A DNA stretch of 64,000 bases from Lyticum sinuosum. Lineage in GTDB: Bacteria > Pseudomonadota > Alphaproteobacteria > Rickettsiales > Midichloriaceae. Positions 1 through 8,429 of this stretch are shown piece after piece (positions within the stretch are counted from its first letter, which is position 1; each line of letters opens with the position of its first letter). The stretch is from the NCBI RefSeq assembly GCF_034471385.1, contig NZ_JARGYU010000002.1, positions 124,001 through 188,000 of the forward strand, written 5' to 3'. The notes beneath the pieces were generated by a model, which worked only from the letters and a program-made list of their open reading frames with translations, was not told where the DNA came from and did not search any database. The translations under genes and the position numbers were made by a program.

Positions 1-1230
1 GTGAAAAATTTAAGAAAATCAAAAATATTACAACAAAATCCACCAAAATATATACATTATGTAGCGCCAACAGTTTGGGCACGAAAACCCCAAAGAGCTA
101 TAATAGCTGCCAAATTATTCGATCATATAATGCTTATTATGCCATTTGAGGATAAATTTTTTCAACATATGTCACACTCATATGTTGGACATTATTTAGC
201 AATAAATAATAAAGAGAATTTTGCATCTATATCTTGTTTAGAAAATAAAATTTTGGAATCAAATAATAAATCAATACAAAATAATATATCAACATTATAT
301 AATAATTTAGATATTAGTAATCCAATTAATAAAATTGATAATGATTGTAAATATTACAAAGATAAATATATCACTCAAAAAGATATACAAGAAGATGTGA
401 TATTAAATATATTTAATGATATGAATCATAAAAAATGTATAAGTATAATGATAGGAAGTCGTAAAAATGAAATAAAAAATCACATAACAATTATAACACA
501 ATCTATCATTGATTTAGTTGATATTATTTTTAATAAAGGTAATAAAGAAAATAATCAATATAAATATAATATAAAAGAGATTATATTCATATTTCACACT
601 ACTTTTAAGCTAAAAAATTTTCTTATTAAAAAAATTTTAAATTATTTGGATTATAATCCTGATATTCACATAATAGATTTTGATAAAGAATTAAATGTAA
701 TAAATAATAATAATAAGATTAAAACAAAGAAAGTTAGTATTATTATTGTTGATAATGCTATACAAAAAAAAATTGCACTTTCATATAGCCATTTCGCATG
801 GGTTAAATCTGGAACTGTTACAATTGAAGTCGCAATTGCTAAAGTTCCTATGTTGACTTTTTATTGCTTATCACGAGTTACTGAATTTATTTTAAAATGG
901 CAAATAAAAAAAAACCAATTCTTTAATTTGATTAATATTATTAATACTATCGATGATGTTGATATTAATAATAAAAGTATTACACAATATAATTATGAAT
1001 TTATATCAAATACTACTTCCAGTAATATATTAATACCTGAATTAATAGGCAGGGATAAATTCAATGTATCTAATATTTTATTTTATACACTTTCAGTATT
1101 AAAAAATGATGATATAAAATTACAATTTAAAAAAGTATACAATTCAGCGTTAAATAAACTAGTATCTCCAGGAAAATTTTCTCCTGCAAAATCTATAATA
1201 AAAAAAATACTAGATTGGAAGATTTTTTAA
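1..1230 (+). CDS. lpxB: lipid-A-disaccharide synthase, C-terminal part (runs off left edge)
   Basis: This is the glycosyltransferase that joins UDP-2,3-diacylglucosamine to lipid X at the inner membrane in lipid A synthesis. Family landmarks are the VAPTVWARKPQRA block (residues 21-33 of the visible frame), YVGH at about 61-64, IGSRKNEI near 151, SGTVTIEVAIAKVPM near 270, and a later PELIGRDKF segment. The frame is open from base 1, so the GTG there is almost certainly internal and roughly the first hundred residues lie outside the window. An Asn/Lys-rich stretch at about residues 70-130 has no counterpart in ordinary LpxB. Its presence implies lipid A synthesis, which Anaplasmataceae lack. 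Confidence 0.9.
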   Translation: MKNLRKSKILQQNPPKYIHYVAPTVWARKPQRAIIAAKLFDHIMLIMPFEDKFFQHMSHSYVGHYLAINNKENFASISCLENKILESNNKSIQNNISTLYNNLDISNPINKIDNDCKYYKDKYITQKDIQEDVILNIFNDMNHKKCISIMIGSRKNEIKNHITIITQSIIDLVDIIFNKGNKENNQYKYNIKEIIFIFHTTFKLKNFLIKKILNYLDYNPDIHIIDFDKELNVINNNNKIKTKKVSIIIVDNAIQKKIALSYSHFAWVKSGTVTIEVAIAKVPMLTFYCLSRVTEFILKWQIKKNQFFNLINIINTIDDVDINNKSITQYNYEFISNTTSSNILIPELIGRDKFNVSNILFYTLSVLKNDDIKLQFKKVYNSALNKLVSPGKFSPAKSIIKKILDWKIF

Positions 1231-1315
1231 AAAAAATAGAATTATATAAGAATTATATACAAAATACTCAATAATTATATACTAGAATATATATAAATAT
1301 ATTATTTAATATTAT

Positions 1316-2206
1316 TTATTTCAGTACAGTTTCATTATATACTGAATATATTCCACCAAAACATATTATAAAATACCCAAGCAAAGAAATTGCATCTGGT
1401 TTTTCATTAAATAAACAATATCCAAGAATTCCTGTAAAAATAAGACGAGAATAATCAAATGGCATTACTGTAGATATTTCTGCAGCTTTAAATGATCTGA
1501 AAAATGCAATAACATGAATTGCATGAAGAACTGCTAGAGCTGGAATATATTGGAAATTATACCAAAGTTCTATTCCATTCCAATTTTTCCCTATGATCAT
1601 TGGTATTGCTAAAATAGATCCAAATAGTGACGAATAAAATAGTTGAGTATGTGTTTTTTCTGTTTTACCTAAAACTTTAACAACTATATTATTACACATC
1701 CAAAAAACTAAAGAATACATAATATAAATATAGGATGAGCTAAATGATTCAAATCCCGGTTTTATAATTAATAATGCTCCTGTGATACCACATATAGCTA
1801 TTATAATTTTTGATAATGAAAACTTTTCTTTGAAAAAAAATACACCTACAAGCATTACAAGTATATTTTCAAGATATGTAATAGCAGCGGCGTCTGCAAC
1901 TTTTATTGATTGTATAGCTTTATAAAAGAAAATAGTTGCAAGCAAGCTAAATCCTCCTCTAGCAAAATGCCAATGAATTACATTAGTTTTTATAGTCTGA
2001 TATAATCCTTTGGCTAAATACCATGGAAATGCAATAACAAAGACTCCCAATTTATATAAAAAAGCAACTTGTTCTGGAGATATTATTTTCGTAAGTTTTT
2101 TGCTTATAACATATAATATGGACATAGCTATCGCATGAATTATCATAAGTATAATACCCCGACGTGTAGAGCGAATACTTTTTATTTTTTCATGAGTTCT
2201 TTCCAT
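1316..2206 (-). CDS. EamA/DMT-family inner-membrane transporter
   Basis: A 296-residue drug/metabolite-transporter-type permease with about ten hydrophobic helices arranged as two EamA halves. A short basic N-terminus is followed by a helix from about residue 16. The segment FFYKAIQSIKVADAAAITYL (about 94-113) and its counterpart FRSFKAAEISTVMPFDYSRL in the second half are the paired signature regions of the family. The substrate cannot be read from the sequence. Relatives in Rickettsiales include S-adenosylmethionine importers, so an imported metabolite is plausible but unproven. It converges on lpxB. A short imperfect copy of its 3' coding end may lie downstream at about 1274-1292. Confidence 0.85.
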   Translation of the reverse strand: MERTHEKIKSIRSTRRGIILMIIHAIAMSILYVISKKLTKIISPEQVAFLYKLGVFVIAFPWYLAKGLYQTIKTNVIHWHFARGGFSLLATIFFYKAIQSIKVADAAAITYLENILVMLVGVFFFKEKFSLSKIIIAICGITGALLIIKPGFESFSSSYIYIMYSLVFWMCNNIVVKVLGKTEKTHTQLFYSSLFGSILAIPMIIGKNWNGIELWYNFQYIPALAVLHAIHVIAFFRSFKAAEISTVMPFDYSRLIFTGILGYCLFNEKPDAISLLGYFIICFGGIYSVYNETVLK

Positions 2207-2333
2207 TTTTAGTGTAATTTACCCTAATAAATTTAAATTATAAATAAGATTGAGTGATATAATAATCACATAAATTAAATATTTATACAGAAATTATATA
2301 AAATAATGAATAAATATTTTTAAATACAAAAAA

Positions 2334-4382
2334 TTATGACTTCATATTTGATTTTACTTTTTTTAAAGCAAATATTGCAACTGATCCACTATTATCTTTA
2401 GTATTTTTTATCTCAAACATACTTTCCTCATGTCCTTGGAGTATTTTTTTTACTATAGCAAGTCCTATCCCGCTACCATCTATTTTTGTACTTATTCCCT
2501 CAATTGGTTCTGATTTTAAACCACCACCATTATCTTGAATTGATATAAAAACCAGATCATTAGTGATATCATCTAAATAATTGTTTTTGTAATCGCAATT
2601 ATCAAGGTATTCATAACTCAAAGAAATAGAGATCAAGCCATTATTTATTGTGTAATTATTATTTACTGTACTATATTCTTTATCTTTTGATAATGATTTA
2701 TAAAGATTATTTTGATTAAAATATATTGCTTCTGCTGCATTTTTTAAAATATTAATTAGCACTTGAGTAATCTGCATTCTATCGCACAGAACATAACAAT
2801 TTGCTATTCTATTGTCAAATTCATACTTAATATTTTTATTACTATTTTGTTCTAATAATATAACGTTATTTATTATTTCTATTATATTGCAAGATTCAAT
2901 TCTAGAAGGTGCTATTCTTGAAAATGTTATAAATTCTTTGATTAAAGATTGTATATCTGAAACTCTTTCTAAAATAATCTGTGTATAACGGAGAAATTGA
3001 TTTCTATCTTGTCTATCTTCTGGTGAAAATTTTTTCTCTAATCTTTCAACAGCTAATTGAATTGGTGTAAGTGGATTTTTTATTTCATGGGTAACCTTTT
3101 GTGCAACATCAGCCCAAGCTCTTAATCTTTCAGCAGCAGAAATTTTTGTAATATTATCTAATGTCACAATTATACTATGTTGATTATCTGGTATTAATCT
3201 AATATGTATTAGGATTTCAATATATTCTAATTTTCTTATAATACGTATTTTACGAACTATTGTATTATTATTAAAATTTTTTATAGATAAATTTGTTATA
3301 TCATCTATTATATTTTCAAGTTCTGGAAAAAAACTTTTATAATTATTTAAATTATCTTTTTTTTCATTGAAATCTAAGATTTTTTTTGCAGTATCATTAA
3401 TAAGAATGACATTTTTCTGAGAATCAAAAACAATTACACCAATTGTTATTTCTTCAAGTATCGATTCTATAAAATTATTTCTTTGATCTAATAGATCTAA
3501 TGCTAATTCTAGTTCTTTTTTTCTATTTGCTATAGAAATACTCATTTGATTAAAAGCATTTGATAATTGCATTATTTCAATTTCTTTTTGTTCTTCAGGA
3601 ACTATTAATCCGTATTCACCATCTTTAATTCTTGATGCTGTAGAAACTAGATTCTGAATAGGAATAATAAAAAGATGACTTATTCTGCGTGCAATTAAAA
3701 TTATAATAAAAAAAAATATGATATATCCTATAGCAAAAATACTTATAATTGGTTTTTTTAATACACGTAATTTTTTTTCTGTAGTAGAATAAAGATTAGT
3801 AGAAGTATTACTATCTCTAATTTTATTCATTATTGACTCATCAAGATATCTACCAACAAGCAGATATATTTTTTTGTCACTTAATGGGGAATATATTCTA
3901 GATAGAGCTTGTACTTTGTCTTCTCCATTTCTATAAACATGAATTTTTTGTCCTTCTGTTTTATCTAAATATTCTTCAGGAACACGATCAAATAAAAAAG
4001 CTAAACTATAAGAAGAAGTTGCAATATTTTTTCTATCAGAACTAAATATAACTATTTCTGATAGAGCTCTATTCTGAGATATTTCATCCAAGATCTTTTT
4101 TAATTTTTCATAATTATTTATTAAATCTGGTGATCTCTCAATTGTTCCTTGAATAACAAGAGAATCAACTTTAATACTATTGATATGTTCTTCAAGATAG
4201 AGATTAGCTATCGTATTAGTTTCTTCAATTTTATTTCGTACTTCCTCACTAAATAATCTTTCTATTCCAGAATAATAATAAAGCGAAGATAAAAAAGCTG
4301 TTACAAATACTGATATTATAATTGCTGTAAAAATTATAAGTAAATTAAGCTTATTTTTTAAAGAATTACTATAATTTATCAT
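2334..4382 (-). CDS. ntrY: NtrY-like membrane sensor histidine kinase
   Basis: A 682-residue sensor kinase. It has an N-terminal membrane helix (about 13-37), a roughly 170-residue extracytoplasmic region, a second helix near 212-232, a HAMP linker, a PAS-like domain (about 300-400), a HisKA domain and a HATPase. The phosphoacceptor is His432 in HEIKNPLTPIQL, a motif typical of the NtrY subgroup. The ATP-binding G boxes are DNGGGL and GSGIGLAIV (about 636). In other alphaproteobacteria NtrY works with the response regulator NtrX, but no NtrX gene is beside it here. It is divergent from pyrH across 79 bases. An acidic/Asn-rich insertion in the ATPase domain (about 560-600) separates the N box from G1. 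Confidence 0.9.
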   Translation of the reverse strand: MINYSNSLKNKLNLLIIFTAIIISVFVTAFLSSLYYYSGIERLFSEEVRNKIEETNTIANLYLEEHINSIKVDSLVIQGTIERSPDLINNYEKLKKILDEISQNRALSEIVIFSSDRKNIATSSYSLAFLFDRVPEEYLDKTEGQKIHVYRNGEDKVQALSRIYSPLSDKKIYLLVGRYLDESIMNKIRDSNTSTNLYSTTEKKLRVLKKPIISIFAIGYIIFFFIIILIARRISHLFIIPIQNLVSTASRIKDGEYGLIVPEEQKEIEIMQLSNAFNQMSISIANRKKELELALDLLDQRNNFIESILEEITIGVIVFDSQKNVILINDTAKKILDFNEKKDNLNNYKSFFPELENIIDDITNLSIKNFNNNTIVRKIRIIRKLEYIEILIHIRLIPDNQHSIIVTLDNITKISAAERLRAWADVAQKVTHEIKNPLTPIQLAVERLEKKFSPEDRQDRNQFLRYTQIILERVSDIQSLIKEFITFSRIAPSRIESCNIIEIINNVILLEQNSNKNIKYEFDNRIANCYVLCDRMQITQVLINILKNAAEAIYFNQNNLYKSLSKDKEYSTVNNNYTINNGLISISLSYEYLDNCDYKNNYLDDITNDLVFISIQDNGGGLKSEPIEGISTKIDGSGIGLAIVKKILQGHEESMFEIKNTKDNSGSVAIFALKKVKSNMKS

Positions 4383-4461
4383 AGACTTTTTTTTATTGTT
4401 GTGAGAAAAATTTTATCTGTGCAATAATTATTAACTAAAAATTAAATACATTTAAAATTAT

Positions 4462-5199
4462 ATGTCTTATAAAAATATTGAAACAATAAAATACAGTAGA
4501 ATATTACTTAAATTATCAGGAGAAGCATTAATGCAATCAGGAGAAAAATCATGTATTGATCCTGATTTTATAGATCAAATATGTCAAGAGATCAAGGATA
4601 TATACGAAAATGGTTGCCAAATTGCTGTTGTTGTTGGTGGAGGTAATATTTGTCGTGGCGCAACAATGTCTAAGATTGGAATAGATCGTGCTAATGCTGA
4701 TTATATGGGAATGCTGGCAACCATTATAAATGCTATTGCCATTCAAGGCAAGTTGGAAAATTACGGTGTTGCAACTAGAGTTCAATCGGCGATTTCAATG
4801 CCGCCAGTAGCAGAACCATATATAAGAAGAAGAGCAATTAGACATATGGAAAAAGGAAGAGTTGTAATATTTTCAGGAGGAACAGGAAATCCATTCTTTA
4901 CAACAGATAGTGCAGCTATACTAAGAGCTATTGAAACAAATTGTGATATAGTATTAAAGGGAACACAAGTTGATGGAGTTTATTCAGCTGATCCTAAAAT
5001 ATATAGCAACGCATTACATTATAACAATATAAGTTATGAAAAAATAATACAAAATGGTCTTCATTTTATGGATACTGCAGCTGTAGCTTTAGCCCAAGAG
5101 AATGAAATGCCAATTATAGTATTTAATGTTCATAAGCAAGGTAGTCTTAAAAATGCTTTGATGCATCAAGGAAATATGACATTTATAGGAAATTTATAA
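4462..5199 (+). CDS. pyrH: UMP kinase
   Basis: Uridylate kinase of the amino-acid-kinase fold, converting UMP to UDP in the cytoplasm. At 245 residues it has the normal family length. Visible motifs are LKLSGEALM near the N-terminus, VVVGGGNICRG (phosphate-binding glycine loop), IFSGGTGNPFFTTDSAA and KGTQVDGVYSADPK. The usual alphaproteobacterial order tsf-pyrH-frr is not kept: here the gene stands alone between ntrY and gatC. It converges with gatC, the two stop codons being only 16 bases apart, with no hairpin terminator between them. Confidence 0.97.
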   Translation: MSYKNIETIKYSRILLKLSGEALMQSGEKSCIDPDFIDQICQEIKDIYENGCQIAVVVGGGNICRGATMSKIGIDRANADYMGMLATIINAIAIQGKLENYGVATRVQSAISMPPVAEPYIRRRAIRHMEKGRVVIFSGGTGNPFFTTDSAAILRAIETNCDIVLKGTQVDGVYSADPKIYSNALHYNNISYEKIIQNGLHFMDTAAVALAQENEMPIIVFNVHKQGSLKNALMHQGNMTFIGNL

Positions 5200-5215
5200 A
5201 TTTAATTTAATAATT

Positions 5216-5545
5216 TTATTCTATAATTTTTGGAACAACAAAATAACCATTATGTTCTTTTGGTGCATTAGCAAGGATAGATTTTTTAGAAATTTTATCA
5301 ATTAAAGAATGATCTATTTCAATATTAGAAGTATTATCTAAGATATTATCTATTATAATCGAAGATTTATTTGGTGAAGACATAGGTATAACATCTTTAG
5401 TATCAATTTTCTGTAACATATTTAGAATTTTGAATATTTCCTTAAATTGACTAGCATATTTTTTACTATCTTCATCATCTATTATTATTAAAGCAAGTTG
5501 TGACAATTTTTTAATATATTGTGATGATAATTCAGAATTTTCCAT
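5216..5545 (-). CDS. gatC: Asp/Glu-tRNA amidotransferase subunit C
   Basis: Small stabilising subunit of the GatCAB amidotransferase, which converts mischarged Glu-tRNA(Gln) and Asp-tRNA(Asn) to the amide forms. At 109 residues it is slightly longer than usual. It shows the family pattern: an N-terminal helix region (YIKKLSQLALI) with the FKEIFKILNMLQKID segment, and a C-terminal region ending ILANAPKEHNGYFVVPKIIE, where the APKEHNGYFVVPKI motif is highly characteristic. gatA and gatB are not in the window, so the operon seems to be broken up. Its start lies 55 bases downstream of the stop of the shikimate-kinase-like gene, on the same strand. Confidence 0.93.
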   Translation of the reverse strand: MENSELSSQYIKKLSQLALIIIDDEDSKKYASQFKEIFKILNMLQKIDTKDVIPMSSPNKSSIIIDNILDNTSNIEIDHSLIDKISKKSILANAPKEHNGYFVVPKIIE

Positions 5546-5600
5546 TTTTTATATAAAAAGTTTAAAATTATTAGTATTTAGTTAGTATTATATTATTAAT

Positions 5601-6170
5601 TTACGATATAGGTACATTATTTAGTATTCTATTTAACTTGGCAATAATTGCATCTATAATATAGTGTGGATCCATATCTTGACTTGTAACTGTTATATTA
5701 GCATTTTGATATATATGAGAAGTATCATCAATCATTTTTTGTAAAGCAGCTTTTTTATCATCTAACCTATCTATTTCTGGTCTTGTATTACGTCTAATGA
5801 TACGAGAATAAAGTGTTTCTATATCTGCTTTCAGCCATACTGTTATACATTTTTCATTGATTAAATTTCGTAATTCATCATCAAGATATGTTTCATTCCC
5901 TGTTGACATAACAATAATACCATATGAAAGAATTTCCTTTACAGCTTCTTTTTCTTTCTTTTTAAAAAACTCTTTCCCTTGAAAATCATAGATTTCTACT
6001 TTATTGTGTCCAACTAATTTTTCAACATGGCTATCTGTATCGTATACTGGAATACCAATTTTTCTTGCTAATCTTTTACCTATTGTACTCTTACCACTAC
6101 CTGCCAATCCAATAATTGATATAGATTTCTCTATTTTTTGCAATTGTCTATATAAATTTCTACTTTGCAT
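5601..6170 (-). CDS. aroK: shikimate-kinase-like P-loop kinase with altered substrate site
   Basis: A 189-residue protein of the shikimate kinase fold. The ATP side looks intact: Walker A GLAGSGKST (about residues 22-30), the DTD that holds the catalytic Asp, and a lid Arg in RRNTRPEI. The shikimate side does not. The family FR dipeptide is FK (EFFKKKEK), the substrate-binding GGG is GNE (STGNET), and the Arg of the late R-x-P-x-Y motif is replaced in DTSHIYQNA. It probably still binds ATP, but whether it phosphorylates shikimate is doubtful. No other aro gene is in the window; aroB, its usual neighbour in alphaproteobacteria, is absent. It precedes gatC and follows ftsQ on the same strand. 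Confidence 0.75.
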   Translation of the reverse strand: MQSRNLYRQLQKIEKSISIIGLAGSGKSTIGKRLARKIGIPVYDTDSHVEKLVGHNKVEIYDFQGKEFFKKKEKEAVKEILSYGIIVMSTGNETYLDDELRNLINEKCITVWLKADIETLYSRIIRRNTRPEIDRLDDKKAALQKMIDDTSHIYQNANITVTSQDMDPHYIIDAIIAKLNRILNNVPIS

Positions 6171-6231
6171 ATTTTTTTGTATAAATTATTTAAATTATAA
6201 ATTAATATATTTTAAAATTAATATATTTTAA

Positions 6232-6252
6232 TAGTTATATTTCTGATAACTA
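6232..6252 (-). terminator. possible hairpin terminator after ftsQ
   Basis: TAGTTAT and ATAACTA form a 7-bp stem around a 7-base loop just past the ftsQ stop. Reading on along the minus strand the sequence is AT-rich but has no clean T-run, so this is a weak call. Confidence 0.3.
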
Positions 6253-6259
6253 TCACGTT

Positions 6260-7210
6260 TTAATTATAATATATTAAAGGTTGCTTCAAATATGTCAATC
6301 TCAGATCTACATATTTTGCTTTTATATATTGATCTTTTGTAAGTTCCCATATTTTAATAGCGCGACATATTTGATTATTTTCTGGAAGTTTTATTTTTAA
6401 TCCATCTTTAAGGTATAAATTCCAACGACGTTCTAATATATAATGCATTGAATAAATTGTTTCTATATCGATACCACATTTTTTTAGTACTGACAATGTT
6501 GTGAAAAAGTTTTTTTCTGAATTTTTTCCCAGCACTATTGGCAATTTATAATTTCTATTATTTAATAAATTATTTAAATATGGTTTGTTAATTTTTATTT
6601 CTTCTCCAAATTTATCAATAAAGTAATATTTTTCTTTATTATTAATTTTTTTGTAAAGAATTGCTTCTGGTTTTTTTACTATTAATTGAATTTTTAATGA
6701 TGGATAAAAAGAAGAAGTTATAATAACATTATCAATAATTGGACATTTTTCTAAAATTCTTTGTTTTATTAAGAATAAATCTATATATAATAGATTAATT
6801 TTATTAAAAGATATATTTAATGCATTAAAAATTTTAACAATAAAAGATTTTTTTTGTTCTTCAAGAAGAAAATCATAAATATCAGATTTTTTATTATTTT
6901 CAGTAATAAAGCAATTAAATATGTCTTTTTCTGATATTATATCATTTGTATACAAGTTATCACTTAATAATACAATTTTTTTATCATCAATTTCATATAT
7001 ATTTTTAAAGATATTCAAAATATGAACAATATTTGAACTATTATTTTGTATTTTTTGATATAAAAAAATATAAATAATAAAAAAAAATAGAAATAAAATA
7101 ATAATTGTTTTAATCCAACTATTAAATAGTTTCTTTTTTTTTATTTTTTTTTGATTAAAAATAGAGTAATTAATATTATCTTGAAATTTTATATAATAAT
7201 ATCTGCTCAT
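6260..7210 (-). CDS. ftsQ: cell division protein FtsQ
   Basis: A single-pass divisome protein that links FtsB/FtsL to the septal machinery. It has a basic cytoplasmic N-terminus (about 1-33), one hydrophobic helix (about 34-52) and a periplasmic part. The POTRA-like region includes LEKCPIIDNVIITSSFYPSLKI and VKKPEAILYKK, with IDKFGEEI and LPIVLGKN after it. The C-terminal beta domain shows ERRWNLYLKDGLKIKLPE and KYVDLRLTYLKQPLIYY, the last typical of FtsQ. At 316 residues it is slightly long, with an insertion of about 60 residues before the POTRA core. It stands apart from the usual mur-ddl-fts cluster and is divergent from nuoJ. Confidence 0.85.
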   Translation of the reverse strand: MSRYYYIKFQDNINYSIFNQKKIKKKKLFNSWIKTIIILFLFFFIIYIFLYQKIQNNSSNIVHILNIFKNIYEIDDKKIVLLSDNLYTNDIISEKDIFNCFITENNKKSDIYDFLLEEQKKSFIVKIFNALNISFNKINLLYIDLFLIKQRILEKCPIIDNVIITSSFYPSLKIQLIVKKPEAILYKKINNKEKYYFIDKFGEEIKINKPYLNNLLNNRNYKLPIVLGKNSEKNFFTTLSVLKKCGIDIETIYSMHYILERRWNLYLKDGLKIKLPENNQICRAIKIWELTKDQYIKAKYVDLRLTYLKQPLIYYN

Positions 7211-7296
7211 TGAATAATATTAAAAATTTATTATCAAATTTACTATTTCTTTATCAAATATAAAAAAATAATATTTTGTATTAAATTTGTATAGCA

Positions 7297-7324
7297 TTGA
7301 CTTTACCATATGTCATGTTAACAT
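7297..7324 (+). promoter_or_regulatory. possible sigma70 promoter for nuoJ-N
   Basis: TTGACT (7297-7302) and TAACAT (7319-7324) are 16 bases apart, 32 bases before the nuoJ start, in the gap between the divergent ftsQ and nuoJ genes. The -35 matches consensus at 5/6 and the -10 at 4/6. No Shine-Dalgarno sequence is visible before nuoJ. Confidence 0.35.
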
Positions 7325-7355
7325 ATAACAACATATACTAATAATTTAACCATTC

Positions 7356-8018
7356 ATGATCCTAGTTATTTGTGGATGCTTAGCGTTTTTTGCAAGCATA
7401 ATGGTTGTATCAACAAATAATACAATACATTCTGTATTTTTTTTAATAGTTGTTTTTATATTTACAGGTATTGGAATTATAATCACATGTGATGAGTTCT
7501 TAGGAATAAGTTTAATTATAATATGCGTTGGGGCAATAGCTATTTTATTTCTATTCTCAATAATGATGATAAATTTAGATTTTATTGCAAAACAAAATAT
7601 CATATATAAATTAATAAATACTTTATTTATATTCATATTTGTATTTTTACCATTTGTTTGTATACAATATGATACTTTTAATAAAAATTCATCAATTTCT
7701 TTTCAAAAGAAACAAATTACACAATTAAAAAAAGTAGAACAATATAATAATGAAAATATAACAAATAATGTTTATTCATCAAAGAGTAATTTTGATGAGA
7801 TAACTAATCATCTTTATGAAAATAGCTGGTTTCAGATTCAATTAGCTGGAATTATTTTATTAGCTGGAATAATATCTTCAATAACAATTATTATTAGTAA
7901 TTTTGAATTTAAATCAATAAAAAAGCATAATATAGATTATTATTCAACAAAAAGTGTTGATTTAATAAAAATATCTCCTGGAGATGGTGCTATTATTATT
8001 ACAAATAAATCCCCGTAA
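7356..8018 (+). CDS. nuoJ: NADH-quinone oxidoreductase subunit J
   Basis: Membrane subunit of respiratory complex I, which couples NADH oxidation to proton pumping. At 220 residues it has five hydrophobic helices; the conserved block around helix 3 is GISLIIICVGAIAILFLFSIMMI, the equivalent of the family VYVGAIAVLFLFVVMML. A polar Asn/Lys-rich loop (about 105-150) lies between helices 4 and 5, and there is a hydrophilic tail. It is the first gene of a nuoJ-K-L-M-N run with gaps of 33-75 bases, so the block is probably one transcript. nuoA-I are not present upstream, so the complex I genes are split in this genome. Confidence 0.93.
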   Translation: MILVICGCLAFFASIMVVSTNNTIHSVFFLIVVFIFTGIGIIITCDEFLGISLIIICVGAIAILFLFSIMMINLDFIAKQNIIYKLINTLFIFIFVFLPFVCIQYDTFNKNSSISFQKKQITQLKKVEQYNNENITNNVYSSKSNFDEITNHLYENSWFQIQLAGIILLAGIISSITIIISNFEFKSIKKHNIDYYSTKSVDLIKISPGDGAIIITNKSP

Positions 8019-8051
8019 AATCAATTAAAAAATAACAATTATTAAACTAAT

Positions 8052-8381
8052 ATGTATAATATATATCTGGAATATTTCATTATTTTCTGTATTGCGCTAT
8101 TTATTATTGGATGTTGTGGCCTCATTAGTAAAAGCCAGAATTTTATCAATATTTTTATATGTATGGAATTGATGACAGCTGGTTGTTTCACAGTATTTGT
8201 TATTTTATATAAAATTACACTTAACTATACACCATATATATTCTCAATGTTAATTTTAGCTGTAAATGCTGCAGAGGTTGCAGTTGGTTTATCACTTTTA
8301 CTGTCTTATCATAGATTATGCAAAAATATAAGAACCGAAGAAGCTAATTCTTTAAAAGAAGAATATATTTCAATAAATTAA
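8052..8381 (+). CDS. nuoK: NADH-quinone oxidoreductase subunit K
   Basis: Three-helix proton-channel subunit of complex I (Mrp antiporter MrpC relative), 109 residues. Both glutamates needed in the membrane are kept: the one in MELM of helix 2 and the one in AAEVAVGLSLLL of helix 3. After MELM the family normally has NAVNL; here it is TAGCFTVF, so the usual helix-2 Asn is missing. The C-terminal tail is polar. It lies 33 bases after nuoJ and 48 bases before nuoL, in the nuoJ-N unit. Confidence 0.93.
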   Translation: MYNIYLEYFIIFCIALFIIGCCGLISKSQNFINIFICMELMTAGCFTVFVILYKITLNYTPYIFSMLILAVNAAEVAVGLSLLLSYHRLCKNIRTEEANSLKEEYISIN

Positions 8382-8429
8382 AAAGAGATATTAATTTATA
8401 TAGATATAATCATATAAAATATTGATTTT

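Noticed and set aside
1..3. GTG at base 1 as the start of lpxB
   Set aside because: The frame is open to the edge and about a hundred conserved N-terminal residues are missing, so the gene begins outside.
1274..1351. Tail duplication of the EamA gene
   Set aside because: Only about 17 bases match, with an indel, in very AT-rich sequence; suggestive alongside the other cases but too weak to list as a feature.
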